This document shows, piece after piece, positions 18,957 to 28,625 of a DNA stretch of 64,000 nt. Each line of letters opens with the position of its first letter. Positions within the stretch are counted from its first letter, which is position 1. Source of the stretch: Mediterraneibacter massiliensis (lineage in GTDB: Bacteria; Bacillota; Clostridia; Lachnospirales; Lachnospiraceae); NCBI RefSeq assembly GCF_001487105.1, contig NZ_LN913001.1:175295-239294 (forward strand), in the 5' to 3' direction. The notes beneath the pieces were generated by a model. It was not told the DNA's origin and did no database searches. It saw only the letters and a program-made list of their open reading frames with translations. A program made the translations under genes and the position numbers.

Positions 18957-19018
18957 AAATGTCATTAGAAACCAATCTGTGATCTTAGCAGTGTTAGGTT
19001 GGTTCTGATGGCATTTTT
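18957..19018 (+). terminator. Terminator after the transketolase operon
   Basis: A long stem formed by 18957-18975 and 18999-19016 (AGAAACCAA against TTGGTTCT, plus AATG/CATT ends, with a bulge) is followed by a T-run. The remainder of the gap to 19218 is AT-rich leader. A TATAAT near 19056 is a possible -10 for the surface-protein gene, without a convincing -35. Confidence 0.75.
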
Positions 19019-19218
19019 GTTGTTTATGATATTTTTATGACAGACTCCTGCGCTATGTATAATGCGGCTAAAGTATGTATATATAGTTTTTGTTTTCTGT
19101 AAATATATCCAGAATTAAATTTTAGAAATAATATATAAGTATATTTTATTTCTAATAGGAAATAGGAACAAAAAATAAGTACGATAAGTACGGAAGAAAG
19201 AGCGAAGGAGAGAAGAAA

Positions 19219-22200
19219 TTGAGAAACAAAAAATCTGTGATCAAGCAGATCAGAAAAGTATCTATTGGAGTGATGTCATGTGTGTTGGGATATACATTTG
19301 TGCTGTCGCCGATGACAATGGCAGCTGACAGCAGTTCAATTGGGAGTAAAGCAGCGTCTGGAAATATTGATTATGAGATGCTGGGATATACAAAAAATAA
19401 GAAATACAATTTTCAGGACTTAAAATTTGATCCGGAAAATCTGTCAAAAAACAATACTACGACAGAAGCGAACTTTAAGCTGTATGGAAAACATAATATT
19501 GCAGCTTCAACAGCAAACTGGAAAATAAATCTTCAGATTGATGAGAGGCTTGCAAAATATATAACTAAAATTGAGGTTGAGCCTAAGAGACTTGTGGAAG
19601 GAAGTGCAAGTTCACAAAGAATTGTTTTTCAAAGAAAAAACGATACACTAGGGAGAAGCAAAAATATATGGGTCGCTAATTATATTCGGGCAAGCGCGGG
19701 AATCTTTGCAGGAGGAGAAACGACAGATACACAAACGGCATATAATGGTAAAATCTATTTTGAAAAACCGGTAAAGGAAATTCTCGCGGACATAGGAGAT
19801 GATAAATTAAGCAGTGACAAGCTGTTTTATAGGATTTATCTGACAAGTAAGAAAGATGAGGATAAAATTGTGCCGGGAATTGATTCGACTGGTTTTTTCA
19901 AGGTACAGGGTATTGATAAAGACAATATTGAAAATGCAGTATCTGTCGGCAACGATTGGTTCAAACATGCATCGGTGGAGGGCAGATATGAAAAGAATCC
20001 AGTTATTGGAAGTTCGAATGGCGCAATCGTTGTAGATTATAAAATTTCAAAGAATACGAATTTGAGCTATACGATAAGTGCAAAAAATAAACCATGGAAT
20101 TTAAAATATTCTGTTGATCCAAGACTTGTAAAGTATATCGATGGGATAGAGCTATATAAAATGGAAGATGCCACTGCAGTAGCACCAGATTTTTCTTTTA
20201 GCGGTAAAGGTAATAAAAAAGTTATAGATTTATCTATAGACAGAAGACCTGAAAATGTCAAATATGGTACAGGCTTTTTCACGGATAGTAATCTTACAGA
20301 TTATGTTGCATTTACAGAGGGCTCTCCGAGACCGGTAATTATACGATATGTATATAAACTTAACAAGCCAATGGATCAAATTTTGGAAGAACTGAGAAAT
20401 GAAGCTGGAGTAAGTGAGGGCGCACCTTTCGGAGATGATTTTGTTTTCCATGCATGGCTTACAGATCAGACTGTAAATGCGTTAATTCCAAATACGCATG
20501 GTGTTGGCTTTTACAGAGTTCAAGATATTGACGGTGACGGAAAGACTGACGACGAAGAGGTAAATAGCGATCAAAGTCCTTATATTGGGATACCAAAGAT
20601 TAAGGCGCCTTATAATGGAGACACAAAAGTAAAAGCGTCTGTTTTATTAAATGAAAATGCAGGAAAAGGAAATAAAGCACAGCTTATTAACAAAAATGGA
20701 GAAATAATAGCTACTATAAATAATCTAAATGCAGAAGAAAACGGTGTACCTAAGACAATAGTAAAAGAATTAGAGTTTAATGTAAATGATCCAAGTAAGC
20801 TAGGTAAAGCCGGCGATGAGATTATAGTTCGTATCATTCCTTCAGATCCGAGATATACAAAGGGAGAAGAAGCAAAAGCAACAGTAAAAGAGGTTCCTAA
20901 AGCAGTTCAGGAAGCGATAGAAATTGCTAAAGATACGGATTTAACAGACGATAGTACTATTGCGAAATCAGGAATTGCAAACGCAGCCAAAATGCCGGAA
21001 GGGACAAAATATTCTTGGAAAACAACACCAAATACAGATGAGATTGGAGAAAAAACAGGAGTTGTATCGGTAACTGTGCCGGACAGAGATGAGCCTTTTG
21101 AGGTGACTGTTCCTGTAAAAGTGGTACAAGGTTTTGAAGTGACTGTTACGAATCCTCCAAAACAGATTGAAGGACAGGAGGTAGCGCCTAATACAAAAGT
21201 AATTGAGGCAAATGAAGATGGTTTTACTGTTTCAGGAGTACATGACGAAGGAAATAATTCGGGATTGACAATTGATGAAAAGGGAGATTTATCAGGAATG
21301 CCTGCTGGGCTTTTATGGGGAGATAAAGACTCAAACACTTATGAAGAGCAGAATATTACACTTCATGCAATTGTAACATCAGAAGATGGTACATCCATAA
21401 AAAACGTAGAAGTTACTGTCACAGTACAAAGGGATACGGATGGAGACGGAACACCTGATATCATAGATGATGACGATGACGGAGATGGTTTTTCGGATAC
21501 AGAAGAGATAGAAAAAGGAACGGATCCAAAAGATCCTAATTCAATTCCTCAAATTGACTTAGTTGTACCACCAACTGTGGGAGATATCGAAAATCAGACA
21601 GTCGTAGAAGGAACTGCCATCACACCAGTGACGCCGGAAGTTACAGAAGGATCCACAGTAACAGTAGAAGGTTTAGGAAACGGATTAACTTTTGAAGATG
21701 GAACCATTCAGGGTACACCAAGTGTAGAGTGGAATGGAGCAGAAGAAACGAAAGATATCACGATAACAGTGAAAGCAGAAAAAGACGGAGCAACTACGAG
21801 CAAATCATTTGTAGTCACAGTACAAAGGGATACGGATGGAGACGGAACGCCTGATATCATAGATGATGACGATGACGGAGATGGTTTTCCGGATACAGAA
21901 GAGATAGAAAAAGGAACGGATCCAAAAGACCCAAATTCTAAGCCCGGGGAAGACCAGACAGATGCGCAGAAGTATACGGCAACAGGAGGTATATTGAACA
22001 AAGACTATGGAGATATTGCGACGGAAGCAGAAGTTCTTGGGAAAGTAACAACGGATGCGCCAGATGAAAAAATAAAATCCAAGATTGTTATAGGAGATAT
22101 CCCGGCAAGTGGGAAAAATCAGGCAGTTGATGTCGTTGTAACCTATGCAGATAATACGACGGATACAGTAAAAGTAATCGTTACCTATGGAGACGCCAAA

Positions 22201-22929
22201 GATATTTATGATCCGGCAGGGAAAGATATTACGGTGGAAATTGGAGAACCTGCAAATGCGGAAGAAGGGATTGGAAATAAAGATCAGCTCCCGGAAAATA
22301 CAGACTATACGTGGAAACAGCCAATTGATACTAATAGTGTCGGAAATCAGACGGGAATTATTGTAGTGACTTATCCAGATGGTTCACAGGATGAAGTAGA
22401 AGTTCAGATCCATGTGAATGAGAAAAAGCCGGAGATGACAGATGCGGATAAATACGATCCAAAGGTCGAGAAAGAAGTAATCAAACCTGGAGAAAAACCA
22501 GATCTTACAGATAATGTAACAAATTTGGATGCACTTCCGGAAGGAACCAAGGTAGAGGATATTACGCCGGAGGGAACGATTGATACATCTAAACCGGGAG
22601 AATATGAAGGTACGGTGGAAGTGACTTATCCAGATGGAAGTAAAGAGGAGGTAAAGATTCCGGTTATTGTAGAGAAGCCAAAAGAGGAAAAGCCTGTCAA
22701 CGATAATCAGAAAAGTCAAACATCAAGTGACAACAGCCAGAATGGCAAAAAATCAGGAACAGACGATTCAAATAATGGAAGAACGAAGGCGAGTTCTTTA
22801 AATATCGAAAAGGTGTCTGCAAATGCACCAAAAACAGGAGACACAGGAAATGTATGGGGATTAGGAGCTGCTCTCTTAGGCTCGGCAGGTGTGATCCTTA
22901 GAAGGAAATTTAGAAGGAAACAGTTTTAA
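19219..22929 (+). CDS. Sortase-anchored Rib/TSP3-repeat surface protein
   Basis: A 1236-residue secreted cell-wall protein, probably an adhesin or structural surface protein. A YSIRK-like signal region (KVSIGVMSCVLG, about residues 13-24) ends near AADS. Two related N-terminal modules follow (about 45-230 and 240-430). Then come Rib/YPDG-type domains (around 570-640, 1000-1075 and 1080-1160), two calcium-binding thrombospondin-3-like stretches (DTDGDGTPD) and a disordered Ser/Asn-rich tail. The end carries a sorting signal, APKTG with a hydrophobic helix and RRKFRRK. The start is TTG 19219 with AAGGAG at 19205-19210; it is the only start that keeps the signal peptide. The ligand is unknown. 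Confidence 0.9.
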   Translation: MRNKKSVIKQIRKVSIGVMSCVLGYTFVLSPMTMAADSSSIGSKAASGNIDYEMLGYTKNKKYNFQDLKFDPENLSKNNTTTEANFKLYGKHNIAASTANWKINLQIDERLAKYITKIEVEPKRLVEGSASSQRIVFQRKNDTLGRSKNIWVANYIRASAGIFAGGETTDTQTAYNGKIYFEKPVKEILADIGDDKLSSDKLFYRIYLTSKKDEDKIVPGIDSTGFFKVQGIDKDNIENAVSVGNDWFKHASVEGRYEKNPVIGSSNGAIVVDYKISKNTNLSYTISAKNKPWNLKYSVDPRLVKYIDGIELYKMEDATAVAPDFSFSGKGNKKVIDLSIDRRPENVKYGTGFFTDSNLTDYVAFTEGSPRPVIIRYVYKLNKPMDQILEELRNEAGVSEGAPFGDDFVFHAWLTDQTVNALIPNTHGVGFYRVQDIDGDGKTDDEEVNSDQSPYIGIPKIKAPYNGDTKVKASVLLNENAGKGNKAQLINKNGEIIATINNLNAEENGVPKTIVKELEFNVNDPSKLGKAGDEIIVRIIPSDPRYTKGEEAKATVKEVPKAVQEAIEIAKDTDLTDDSTIAKSGIANAAKMPEGTKYSWKTTPNTDEIGEKTGVVSVTVPDRDEPFEVTVPVKVVQGFEVTVTNPPKQIEGQEVAPNTKVIEANEDGFTVSGVHDEGNNSGLTIDEKGDLSGMPAGLLWGDKDSNTYEEQNITLHAIVTSEDGTSIKNVEVTVTVQRDTDGDGTPDIIDDDDDGDGFSDTEEIEKGTDPKDPNSIPQIDLVVPPTVGDIENQTVVEGTAITPVTPEVTEGSTVTVEGLGNGLTFEDGTIQGTPSVEWNGAEETKDITITVKAEKDGATTSKSFVVTVQRDTDGDGTPDIIDDDDDGDGFPDTEEIEKGTDPKDPNSKPGEDQTDAQKYTATGGILNKDYGDIATEAEVLGKVTTDAPDEKIKSKIVIGDIPASGKNQAVDVVVTYADNTTDTVKVIVTYGDAKDIYDPAGKDITVEIGEPANAEEGIGNKDQLPENTDYTWKQPIDTNSVGNQTGIIVVTYPDGSQDEVEVQIHVNEKKPEMTDADKYDPKVEKEVIKPGEKPDLTDNVTNLDALPEGTKVEDITPEGTIDTSKPGEYEGTVEVTYPDGSKEEVKIPVIVEKPKEEKPVNDNQKSQTSSDNSQNGKKSGTDDSNNGRTKASSLNIEKVSANAPKTGDTGNVWGLGAALLGSAGVILRRKFRRKQF
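21418..21542 (+). repeat. 125-bp direct repeat, copy 1 (TSP3-like module)
   Basis: Nearly identical to 21814-21938, with only a few substitutions and an offset of exactly 396 bp. It encodes the DTDGDGTPD/DDDDDGDG calcium-loop segment of the surface protein. The high DNA identity points to a recent duplication or gene conversion. Confidence 0.9.
21814..21938 (+). repeat. 125-bp direct repeat, copy 2 (TSP3-like module)
   Basis: Second copy of the 21418-21542 repeat. The 271 bases between the copies encode a putative-Ig-like domain (PPTVGDIENQTVVEGTAI onward), so the unit duplicated may have been domain plus linker. Confidence 0.9.
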
Positions 22930-22932
22930 TAT

Positions 22933-22971
22933 AAAGAAAGGGAGACTCATCTAGAGCCTCCCCCTTTCTTT
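22933..22971. terminator. Bidirectional terminator between convergent genes
   Basis: AAAGAAAGGGAG (22933-22944) pairs with the CTCCCCCTTTCTTT side (22958-22971), with A-runs and T-runs on either flank. It lies between the surface-protein gene and the convergent HD gene. Confidence 0.8.
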
Positions 22972-22988
22972 GAACAAGTTCGTTACTT

Positions 22989-23507
22989 TCATTTTCGGCG
23001 TGAAGATTCCAGCAGACCACAGTACTTATCTGTCAAAGTCGTGATCCATCCCTCTTTTGTCCTTGGAAAATGAAATAGTGTGACAGGCCACATATGATGC
23101 AGGATAATATCTCGTTCTATAGAGTTAAGCCGGAAAAATTTTCGGGCATGTTGATAGGCAGTTTTGGGATGGGTAAGCCCATGGAAACGATTGCCTGTCT
23201 TTTGGGCGTGAGTATGCCAGTCGTAGAGGAACAGATCGTGCAGCATTCCTGCACGGGCAGCAGAGATGGCATCCAAGTGCATAAAACGGCACCACTGGTA
23301 ATTATAGAAGGCCACGTGGAGACAATGCTGATAACAGTTTGTTTTTCCGTGATGAGGATAGAGCTTCATCCGCAGTACGACGGGATGTTCCGCAATATCT
23401 TTTATGCAGGCATAGAAATCTTCGCCCCAGTCTCTTTTCAGATTTTCATGTTTTTGTACAGCTTCTCTTTTCAGATTTGTAAGTAGTTTATTATGCAATC
23501 TTATCAT
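22989..23507 (-). CDS. HD-domain phosphohydrolase-like protein
   Basis: A 172-residue protein with HD-fold metal ligands: H in YQHCLHVAFYNY, the HD pair in AGMLHDLFLYDWH, a further H in ILHHMWP and a C-terminal D in TLTDKYCG. Such proteins hydrolyse phosphate esters or nucleotides; the substrate is not deducible. It starts within ATGA, overlapping the stop of the upstream ABC-2 permease, so it is translationally coupled as the last gene of the minus-strand operon. No link between an HD enzyme and the exporter is established. Confidence 0.82.
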   Translation of the reverse strand: MIRLHNKLLTNLKREAVQKHENLKRDWGEDFYACIKDIAEHPVVLRMKLYPHHGKTNCYQHCLHVAFYNYQWCRFMHLDAISAARAGMLHDLFLYDWHTHAQKTGNRFHGLTHPKTAYQHARKFFRLNSIERDIILHHMWPVTLFHFPRTKEGWITTLTDKYCGLLESSRRK

Positions 23508-24691
23508 TTTACAGAAGTTCCCATCCTTTTTATATAATGTTTTTCAGAGATACGGTGCAGAAGCAGGCACAATAAAGTTGTAAAGATACCGTATAAGAAT
23601 AAATACAGGCGAAAATGTCCGCTGTGCAGTCCGTATAAATAAAAATAAGGAGGCAGCATATATTTTACCGGTTTTAATCCTGGTACAGACGCAAATATCG
23701 GGCAGAGAGCGGCGGACAGTAATAAAAGCAGCGGAATACACGTACCGAGTACGGAAATATTTCTTATGGTCTGACTTAGTATACCGCAAAAACCTGAAAC
23801 TGCAAAGATAAGCAGCAGCATGAGAAGAAGCTCGGTCTGCCAGTCGGTAAATGTACCGGACAGGAAAAGTCCCGCATAAGCCATAAGACCGCCCAGGATA
23901 GTTCCTGAAAGAATATAGGTCCAGTCATACAGAGGCTTTAAGTCATACCTTACCCAGGAAAAGATACCAGATCTTTTGTCTTTCAGCAGATACAGAGAGG
24001 AAGAAAGGCCGGTGAGGAATACGAACAGAGCCAGCAGACCTCTTAAGGGGGAGGTCAGATAGCTGTTGCTTTCCAGAGGGAGAGGAGCGCTCCCTTCCGT
24101 ATAGGAAAAACGGAAGATGGATTCATCCACATGCATTTCTTCATAAAATCTATCCAGCGTTTTTGTGACATAGTCTTGATCCAAGCGAGAAAAATATGGC
24201 TGTTCCAGGGTAAACTGTTCGGCTATGCTCTTTGATAGATGTGGATATAATACTGTGTAGAATTGTTCTCTGGCAAGTTGGAGTTGTGTAGTATTCTCGT
24301 TGGTGATAAAAGCGATAAGGTGACCGTGGTAGGGCAGACTGTGTTTCTTGCCGGAGACATAGTTCGTTATTTGTTTTGTCAGATCTGCCGGGATCAGGTA
24401 ACCTGCGTCTGCCTGCGCATAGGCGACTTTACTGCGCAGTTCGTTTTCTGTGTCACAGGGAATGTACTCTATAACGCCGTCTAGCTCCAACAGTTCATCT
24501 GTGATCTGTTCTCCCAGCGGATCTGCAGATTTTTCTGTATACACCGCGATTTTGACAATATGCGCTTCCTCCTTTGCAAGGAGTGTAAGGCTAAGGGCCA
24601 AAAGCGGAGCGAGTAAAAGGACTGCCAGGAAAGACGGTTTTTTCAATAATCTTTTGGTAAGCAGAAGGTACCATAACCATAATTTTTTCAT
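23504..24691 (-). CDS. ABC-2 type exporter permease B
   Basis: A 395-residue membrane protein with one N-terminal helix (about 15-35), a large extracytoplasmic domain (about 40-210) and five to six C-terminal helices, the layout of ABC-2 family permeases. It is encoded between the second permease (24731-25951) and the HD gene, all on the minus strand. The two permeases are distantly alike and probably pair around the 26003-26671 ATPase. Cargo is unknown. Confidence 0.82.
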   Translation of the reverse strand: MKKLWLWYLLLTKRLLKKPSFLAVLLLAPLLALSLTLLAKEEAHIVKIAVYTEKSADPLGEQITDELLELDGVIEYIPCDTENELRSKVAYAQADAGYLIPADLTKQITNYVSGKKHSLPYHGHLIAFITNENTTQLQLAREQFYTVLYPHLSKSIAEQFTLEQPYFSRLDQDYVTKTLDRFYEEMHVDESIFRFSYTEGSAPLPLESNSYLTSPLRGLLALFVFLTGLSSSLYLLKDKRSGIFSWVRYDLKPLYDWTYILSGTILGGLMAYAGLFLSGTFTDWQTELLLMLLLIFAVSGFCGILSQTIRNISVLGTCIPLLLLLSAALCPIFASVPGLKPVKYMLPPYFYLYGLHSGHFRLYLFLYGIFTTLLCLLLHRISEKHYIKRMGTSVK

Positions 24692-24730
24692 TGTAGTATA
24701 TGCCTCATATCTATTGTTTTTATGTCAGGT

Positions 24731-25951
24731 TCAAGCAAGCCGGCGCCTGCGGACCGCCCAGGCGGACAACAAAAACAGAATTGTCCAGATACATAAAAAT
24801 ACAGGAAGCCATCCTGGACTTTCCCCAGTCAGAACTCGCTGCATATATTCCATGGACATGCCGGTAGGTAAGAAGCCCGCCAGTTTCTGTAAGCTTTCCG
24901 GAAAGAAAGATAATGGATAAAAGCAGCCGGAAATATAGCCCAGAGACAATATACAGCAAAAGATCAAGATGACGGCGCTGATCAAACTGCGGACAAGAGA
25001 AGACAGTAGATAAAGAAGCCCGGCAGTGACTGGGATCAGCAGCCCAAAAGCCAAAAAGATTTTTATATATGCCTGTAAAGACTCACCTATAAGTTCAGGC
25101 AGCGTAATCCCTGTAATTTTTATCATACCTGTCAACAGAGCCAGAGCCGCAAGATAATGCAAAAGTAGAAGGAAACAGCAGGCAGCATATTCGGAAAGGA
25201 CCTGGGGAAAACTGCCGTAACCACGGACAGAAAGCAAGCGACACAGAGAAAGGTCACTGCGCACAAAAAGGTGGCATCCGGCAATACCGATAAAAAGAAA
25301 AAAGAGCAGCAGAAAAGAACAAAAATAATAGCCTTGTGTGGAAATTGCGGTATGAGAATCTGGTGTATCGATATGATACAGCTGCTGCCTGGGCAGAACG
25401 AAATTGAAATAGCGGATATTCATATCGTATACTGCCTCATCCAGCCCTGCTGTCATATCTTCCTGCTCGGCAAAACGCTGAAAGGCATAAATACCAGACT
25501 GGGTTTCGGTCAAGAGAACGGAGACCGCATCGGCCAGTTCCCTTGCCAGGAGGATACTGATACCAGGCTGCGAGAAATCGGTTACAAAAGTTACCTTTTC
25601 ATTGTATCCATACATAACAGATTGGATAAAATCTTCGGGTATGAGAAGATAGCCCTGGATCTCCTGTCGTTCCAGAGCTTTTTGTGCTTCTGCTTCTTCC
25701 ATATCTACCAGCGCACATGTGAAACGGGAAGAATCCATCTCCTGCATAAGGGATACGCCAAGTCCGATAGCTGGATCCTCTTTGTCTCCTACAAGGGCGA
25801 GTGTAATTTTCTGCCTCTGTTCTGAAGCAGAGGCAGAAGAAAGCTGTATATAGGCAAGGGCGGCGAGTGCCCCGGCAAGTATGATCGTTGTAAGTATGAT
25901 AGCCGGAAAAGCTTTACATACCCGTTTGATCTGCAGAGTAAAATATTTCAT
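24731..25951 (-). CDS. ABC-2 type exporter permease A
   Basis: A 406-residue permease with the same topology as its downstream neighbour: an N-terminal helix (about 12-35), an external domain of ~170 residues and six C-terminal helices. The end is basic (RRRRLA). The ATG is preceded by AAGGGAGAT on the minus strand. It lies 51 bases from the ATPase gene and 39 bases from permease B, consistent with a single operon. The family includes lantibiotic-immunity and YhgE/Pip-type exporters; I cannot choose among them. Confidence 0.83.
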   Translation of the reverse strand: MKYFTLQIKRVCKAFPAIILTTIILAGALAALAYIQLSSASASEQRQKITLALVGDKEDPAIGLGVSLMQEMDSSRFTCALVDMEEAEAQKALERQEIQGYLLIPEDFIQSVMYGYNEKVTFVTDFSQPGISILLARELADAVSVLLTETQSGIYAFQRFAEQEDMTAGLDEAVYDMNIRYFNFVLPRQQLYHIDTPDSHTAISTQGYYFCSFLLLFFLFIGIAGCHLFVRSDLSLCRLLSVRGYGSFPQVLSEYAACCFLLLLHYLAALALLTGMIKITGITLPELIGESLQAYIKIFLAFGLLIPVTAGLLYLLSSLVRSLISAVILIFCCILSLGYISGCFYPLSFFPESLQKLAGFLPTGMSMEYMQRVLTGESPGWLPVFLCIWTILFLLSAWAVRRRRLA

Positions 25952-26002
25952 ATCAGGTATCTCCCTTAGGTATCCGTTATCCTGTGCCGTAGAAAGTATC
26001 TA

Positions 26003-26671
26003 TTATAATTTCCCCGCCAGATGATGGTAATTGCCGTCATATGTATAGGGGATAAGAGAACCTTGTTTTAGGATATATAAAGCGTCACATAGAGGAAGTT
26101 CCTGGATATCATGTGTGGTCAGTAGTACAATCCCCCCCTGGCGTTTAAACTCCAGAAGATAATTGGCGATCCGTTCTTTACAGATGAGATCCAACGCGGC
26201 AGAGGGTTCATCCAGTAAAAGAACTTTCGGATGATGCGCCACGGCGCAGCCAATGCTTAAACGTTTTTTCATTCCGCCGGACATACGTGATACAGGCACT
26301 TTTAGAAAATCAGGAATTCCAAGCATGGCAAGAACACCGTTTTCCAGTTCCTGCTTGAGTTCTTTCCGGCTGCGATACCACAGCCGGAGATTATCCAGCG
26401 CATGTAATTCTTCTAGAAGCGGTATGCCCTGCGGCACATACCCGACTATGGAAGCACGCGCTTTTCGGTTTTGGAAAAGGTCAATGCCGTTATAAAGAAA
26501 TTCTCCGCTCTTGCCGGGCAACGTCCCGGCAAGAATGGAGAAAAAAGTGGATTTGCCACAGCCGTTTTCTCCCAGGATACCAACACAGGTTCCCCGGTCC
26601 ACACATAAAGAGATATTGTGAAGGACTGTTTTTTTTCCGTAATTTTTTGACAGATGGTTGATTTGTATCAT
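26003..26671 (-). CDS. ABC exporter ATP-binding protein
   Basis: Standard ABC ATPase (222 aa). Walker A is GENGCGKST (about 36-44), Q-loop GYVPQG, signature MSGGMKKRLSIG, Walker B VLLLDEPSAALD and H-loop TTHD. It energises the two ABC-2 permeases encoded downstream. It follows the zinc-ribbon membrane protein gene by 18 bases, so all five minus-strand genes from 28417 to 22989 probably form one operon. Confidence 0.9.
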   Translation of the reverse strand: MIQINHLSKNYGKKTVLHNISLCVDRGTCVGILGENGCGKSTFFSILAGTLPGKSGEFLYNGIDLFQNRKARASIVGYVPQGIPLLEELHALDNLRLWYRSRKELKQELENGVLAMLGIPDFLKVPVSRMSGGMKKRLSIGCAVAHHPKVLLLDEPSAALDLICKERIANYLLEFKRQGGIVLLTTHDIQELPLCDALYILKQGSLIPYTYDGNYHHLAGKL

Positions 26672-26689
26672 ACTGCTGCACCCGGTTCT

Positions 26690-28417
26690 TTAATACATTT
26701 CTTCAAGCATAAGGGAAAGAAATTCATTTTTCTTACAATTTTCTTCCAGAGCATAAAGATCCATGGAATCCTCATAGTCATACATATCCTCGTAGTCCAT
26801 GACATTATATAATTCACTGCTGTCCGGTATCTTAGGTGTATAGTCAGAATCGTTTGTATATGTCATATGGATAGAGCCCAGAGAAACATCATTGCTGAGA
26901 ATAGAAAATGTATACTCTCCGCCATCTGCATTAGATGCGACAGCGACCTCAAGTCCATATCCGTAAAGATCGGAAGACATATCACTGCTCACTGCCAGGG
27001 TACCGTTGAAATAGCCATCTTCTGCAGATTTAAGGTCATAGTTGGAAAGAGTGAATTCCCCTATAGTTTCACCATAAGATTCCAGTGTAAAGGTTCCGTC
27101 GGCAAGGCCCTTTTTGATAGAGCCATTGCCTTCTAAGAGAACATAGTCTCCATATTCACTGGCAGGATCTCCAAAAGATAGAACACAGGCAAATTTATCT
27201 TTTTCTCGGGTAGTCTGATAATTGAAAACTTCCATAGTTTCTTCGAAATTAGAGACAGTCAGAGTTCTTCCGATGATCGCCCCGTTTTTATCTACCCAGA
27301 CGTCCATTTCGGCTTCTGCTTCATCCAAAGCGCCGTATTCTTCAATCTCTATTATAGCGTTATCGAGGCTTTCTATAAAAGAGTCGTAATACGCTTCTCC
27401 ATCATAATAGTCGTCATAATAATCATCGTCATAATAATCATCATAATAATAGTCGTCATCATAATAACTGTTGTCATAATACCCGTTACTCATCATGCTG
27501 CAGTCTCCCAGCCACACGATATAATCTTTTAGATCCTCGTCTTTTTGTGCTGTTTCCAGAATGTCTACAAACAGATCCTGCAGCTGGCTATCGTCCATTG
27601 TAACCGTCAGATGAGTGGTTTTCTGTGCTATACCGTCTACTTTCAATTCATCTGTTTCGCGTTCTACATCTTCTACATAGTCCAGCATGGTCTTGGCATA
27701 TTTACTGAAAATAGGAGACAGATTAGCAGTATCCGGGATGTCGGTCAGAATGGATAAAGATCCCAGAGAGGCCTCCGAATAGGCTTCCTCATCTATCCAG
27801 AGATATCCGGAAGAAATCTCCGGGATCTGGATATAAGCTTCTTCATATTCAGAGTCTATCACGGTATTGGCGCTGACGATACGGTCTTTGCCGGAATAGA
27901 GTGCTGCCTCTGCACCCATCAGATCATCCGTCTGTCCATAATTCACCTGGAGTTCCAGCTCGTTGAGCCCGTTTGTAATCATCTCTGCATCATAATTTCC
28001 TATACCTAGAAGCGCGATCCCTGCGTCGTCTATATCTACGCCCATAGTGATAGAAGAAGAATCGCTTTTGTTGGAAGCTGTTTTTTCAAGTATTGCCGCA
28101 TTTTTATCAATATATGCCGTTTCAACGGCTTTATAATAGTCGACGGGATCAGTAAATCTGGCTTTGAACGCGTTCGTCTTTGTCATGGCGAATGCGCCGA
28201 CAGAGACGATCAAAACCGCGCCGGCAACGACACAAGGAATAATGATCTTTTTCTTGCTGCCAGGCTTTTTAGGAGAGGGGGCAGCAGTATGCAGCGTGCC
28301 GGAGGGGGCGGCTGTCTGCTGTGAAGCCGTCTGTTTTTGCTCCGGAATAGGAGTACCGCAGCGGGGACAAAATTTTACTCCTTCCGTTAATTGTGTACCG
28401 CAATTTTTACAAAACAT
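26690..28417 (-). CDS. Zinc-ribbon membrane protein with Asp/Tyr tract
   Basis: A 575-residue protein. An N-terminal zinc ribbon (CKNCG at 3-7, CPRCG at 17-21) is followed by a Pro/Ala/Gln linker, one membrane helix (about 57-77) and a large external region with no family I can name. Residues ~313-345 form an unusual Asp/Tyr tract made of DDYY-type units. Similar zinc-ribbon one-helix proteins are common in Lachnospiraceae near exporters. It opens the operon with the ABC-2 exporter, after AAGGAGG upstream of the ATG. It may be a sensor or accessory envelope component; that is a guess. Confidence 0.75.
   Translation of the reverse strand: MFCKNCGTQLTEGVKFCPRCGTPIPEQKQTASQQTAAPSGTLHTAAPSPKKPGSKKKIIIPCVVAGAVLIVSVGAFAMTKTNAFKARFTDPVDYYKAVETAYIDKNAAILEKTASNKSDSSSITMGVDIDDAGIALLGIGNYDAEMITNGLNELELQVNYGQTDDLMGAEAALYSGKDRIVSANTVIDSEYEEAYIQIPEISSGYLWIDEEAYSEASLGSLSILTDIPDTANLSPIFSKYAKTMLDYVEDVERETDELKVDGIAQKTTHLTVTMDDSQLQDLFVDILETAQKDEDLKDYIVWLGDCSMMSNGYYDNSYYDDDYYYDDYYDDDYYDDYYDGEAYYDSFIESLDNAIIEIEEYGALDEAEAEMDVWVDKNGAIIGRTLTVSNFEETMEVFNYQTTREKDKFACVLSFGDPASEYGDYVLLEGNGSIKKGLADGTFTLESYGETIGEFTLSNYDLKSAEDGYFNGTLAVSSDMSSDLYGYGLEVAVASNADGGEYTFSILSNDVSLGSIHMTYTNDSDYTPKIPDSSELYNVMDYEDMYDYEDSMDLYALEENCKKNEFLSLMLEEMY
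27383..27481 (-). repeat. Short tandem codon repeat encoding an Asp/Tyr tract
   Basis: Degenerate GAC/GAT and TAT/TAC codons encode residues ~313-345 of the zinc-ribbon protein, about 30 residues of almost only D and Y. On the plus strand it appears as repeated ATAATAATCATC-like units. Confidence 0.75.
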
Positions 28418-28625
28418 TCCTTTTTCCTCCTTATAAACATTTCTCTTTTTATAATTATATATGAAAAGAAAAATCTGTTCAATGTAAAAAAGGGTGATGG
28501 AGCTAATATTTTCCCGCTATGCGAACAGTTCTGTTCAATTTGTCGAACGCACCTGACACTAACTGCTAAAATCAGCCTGTTTTTGTATGCTATGCTAAGA
28601 AAAAATTTAAATAGAGGTGAGTATA

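Noticed and set aside
27383..27481. Possible CRISPR-like short repeat array
   Set aside because: The repetition is codon-level and in frame within a protein; no constant repeat-spacer spacing.
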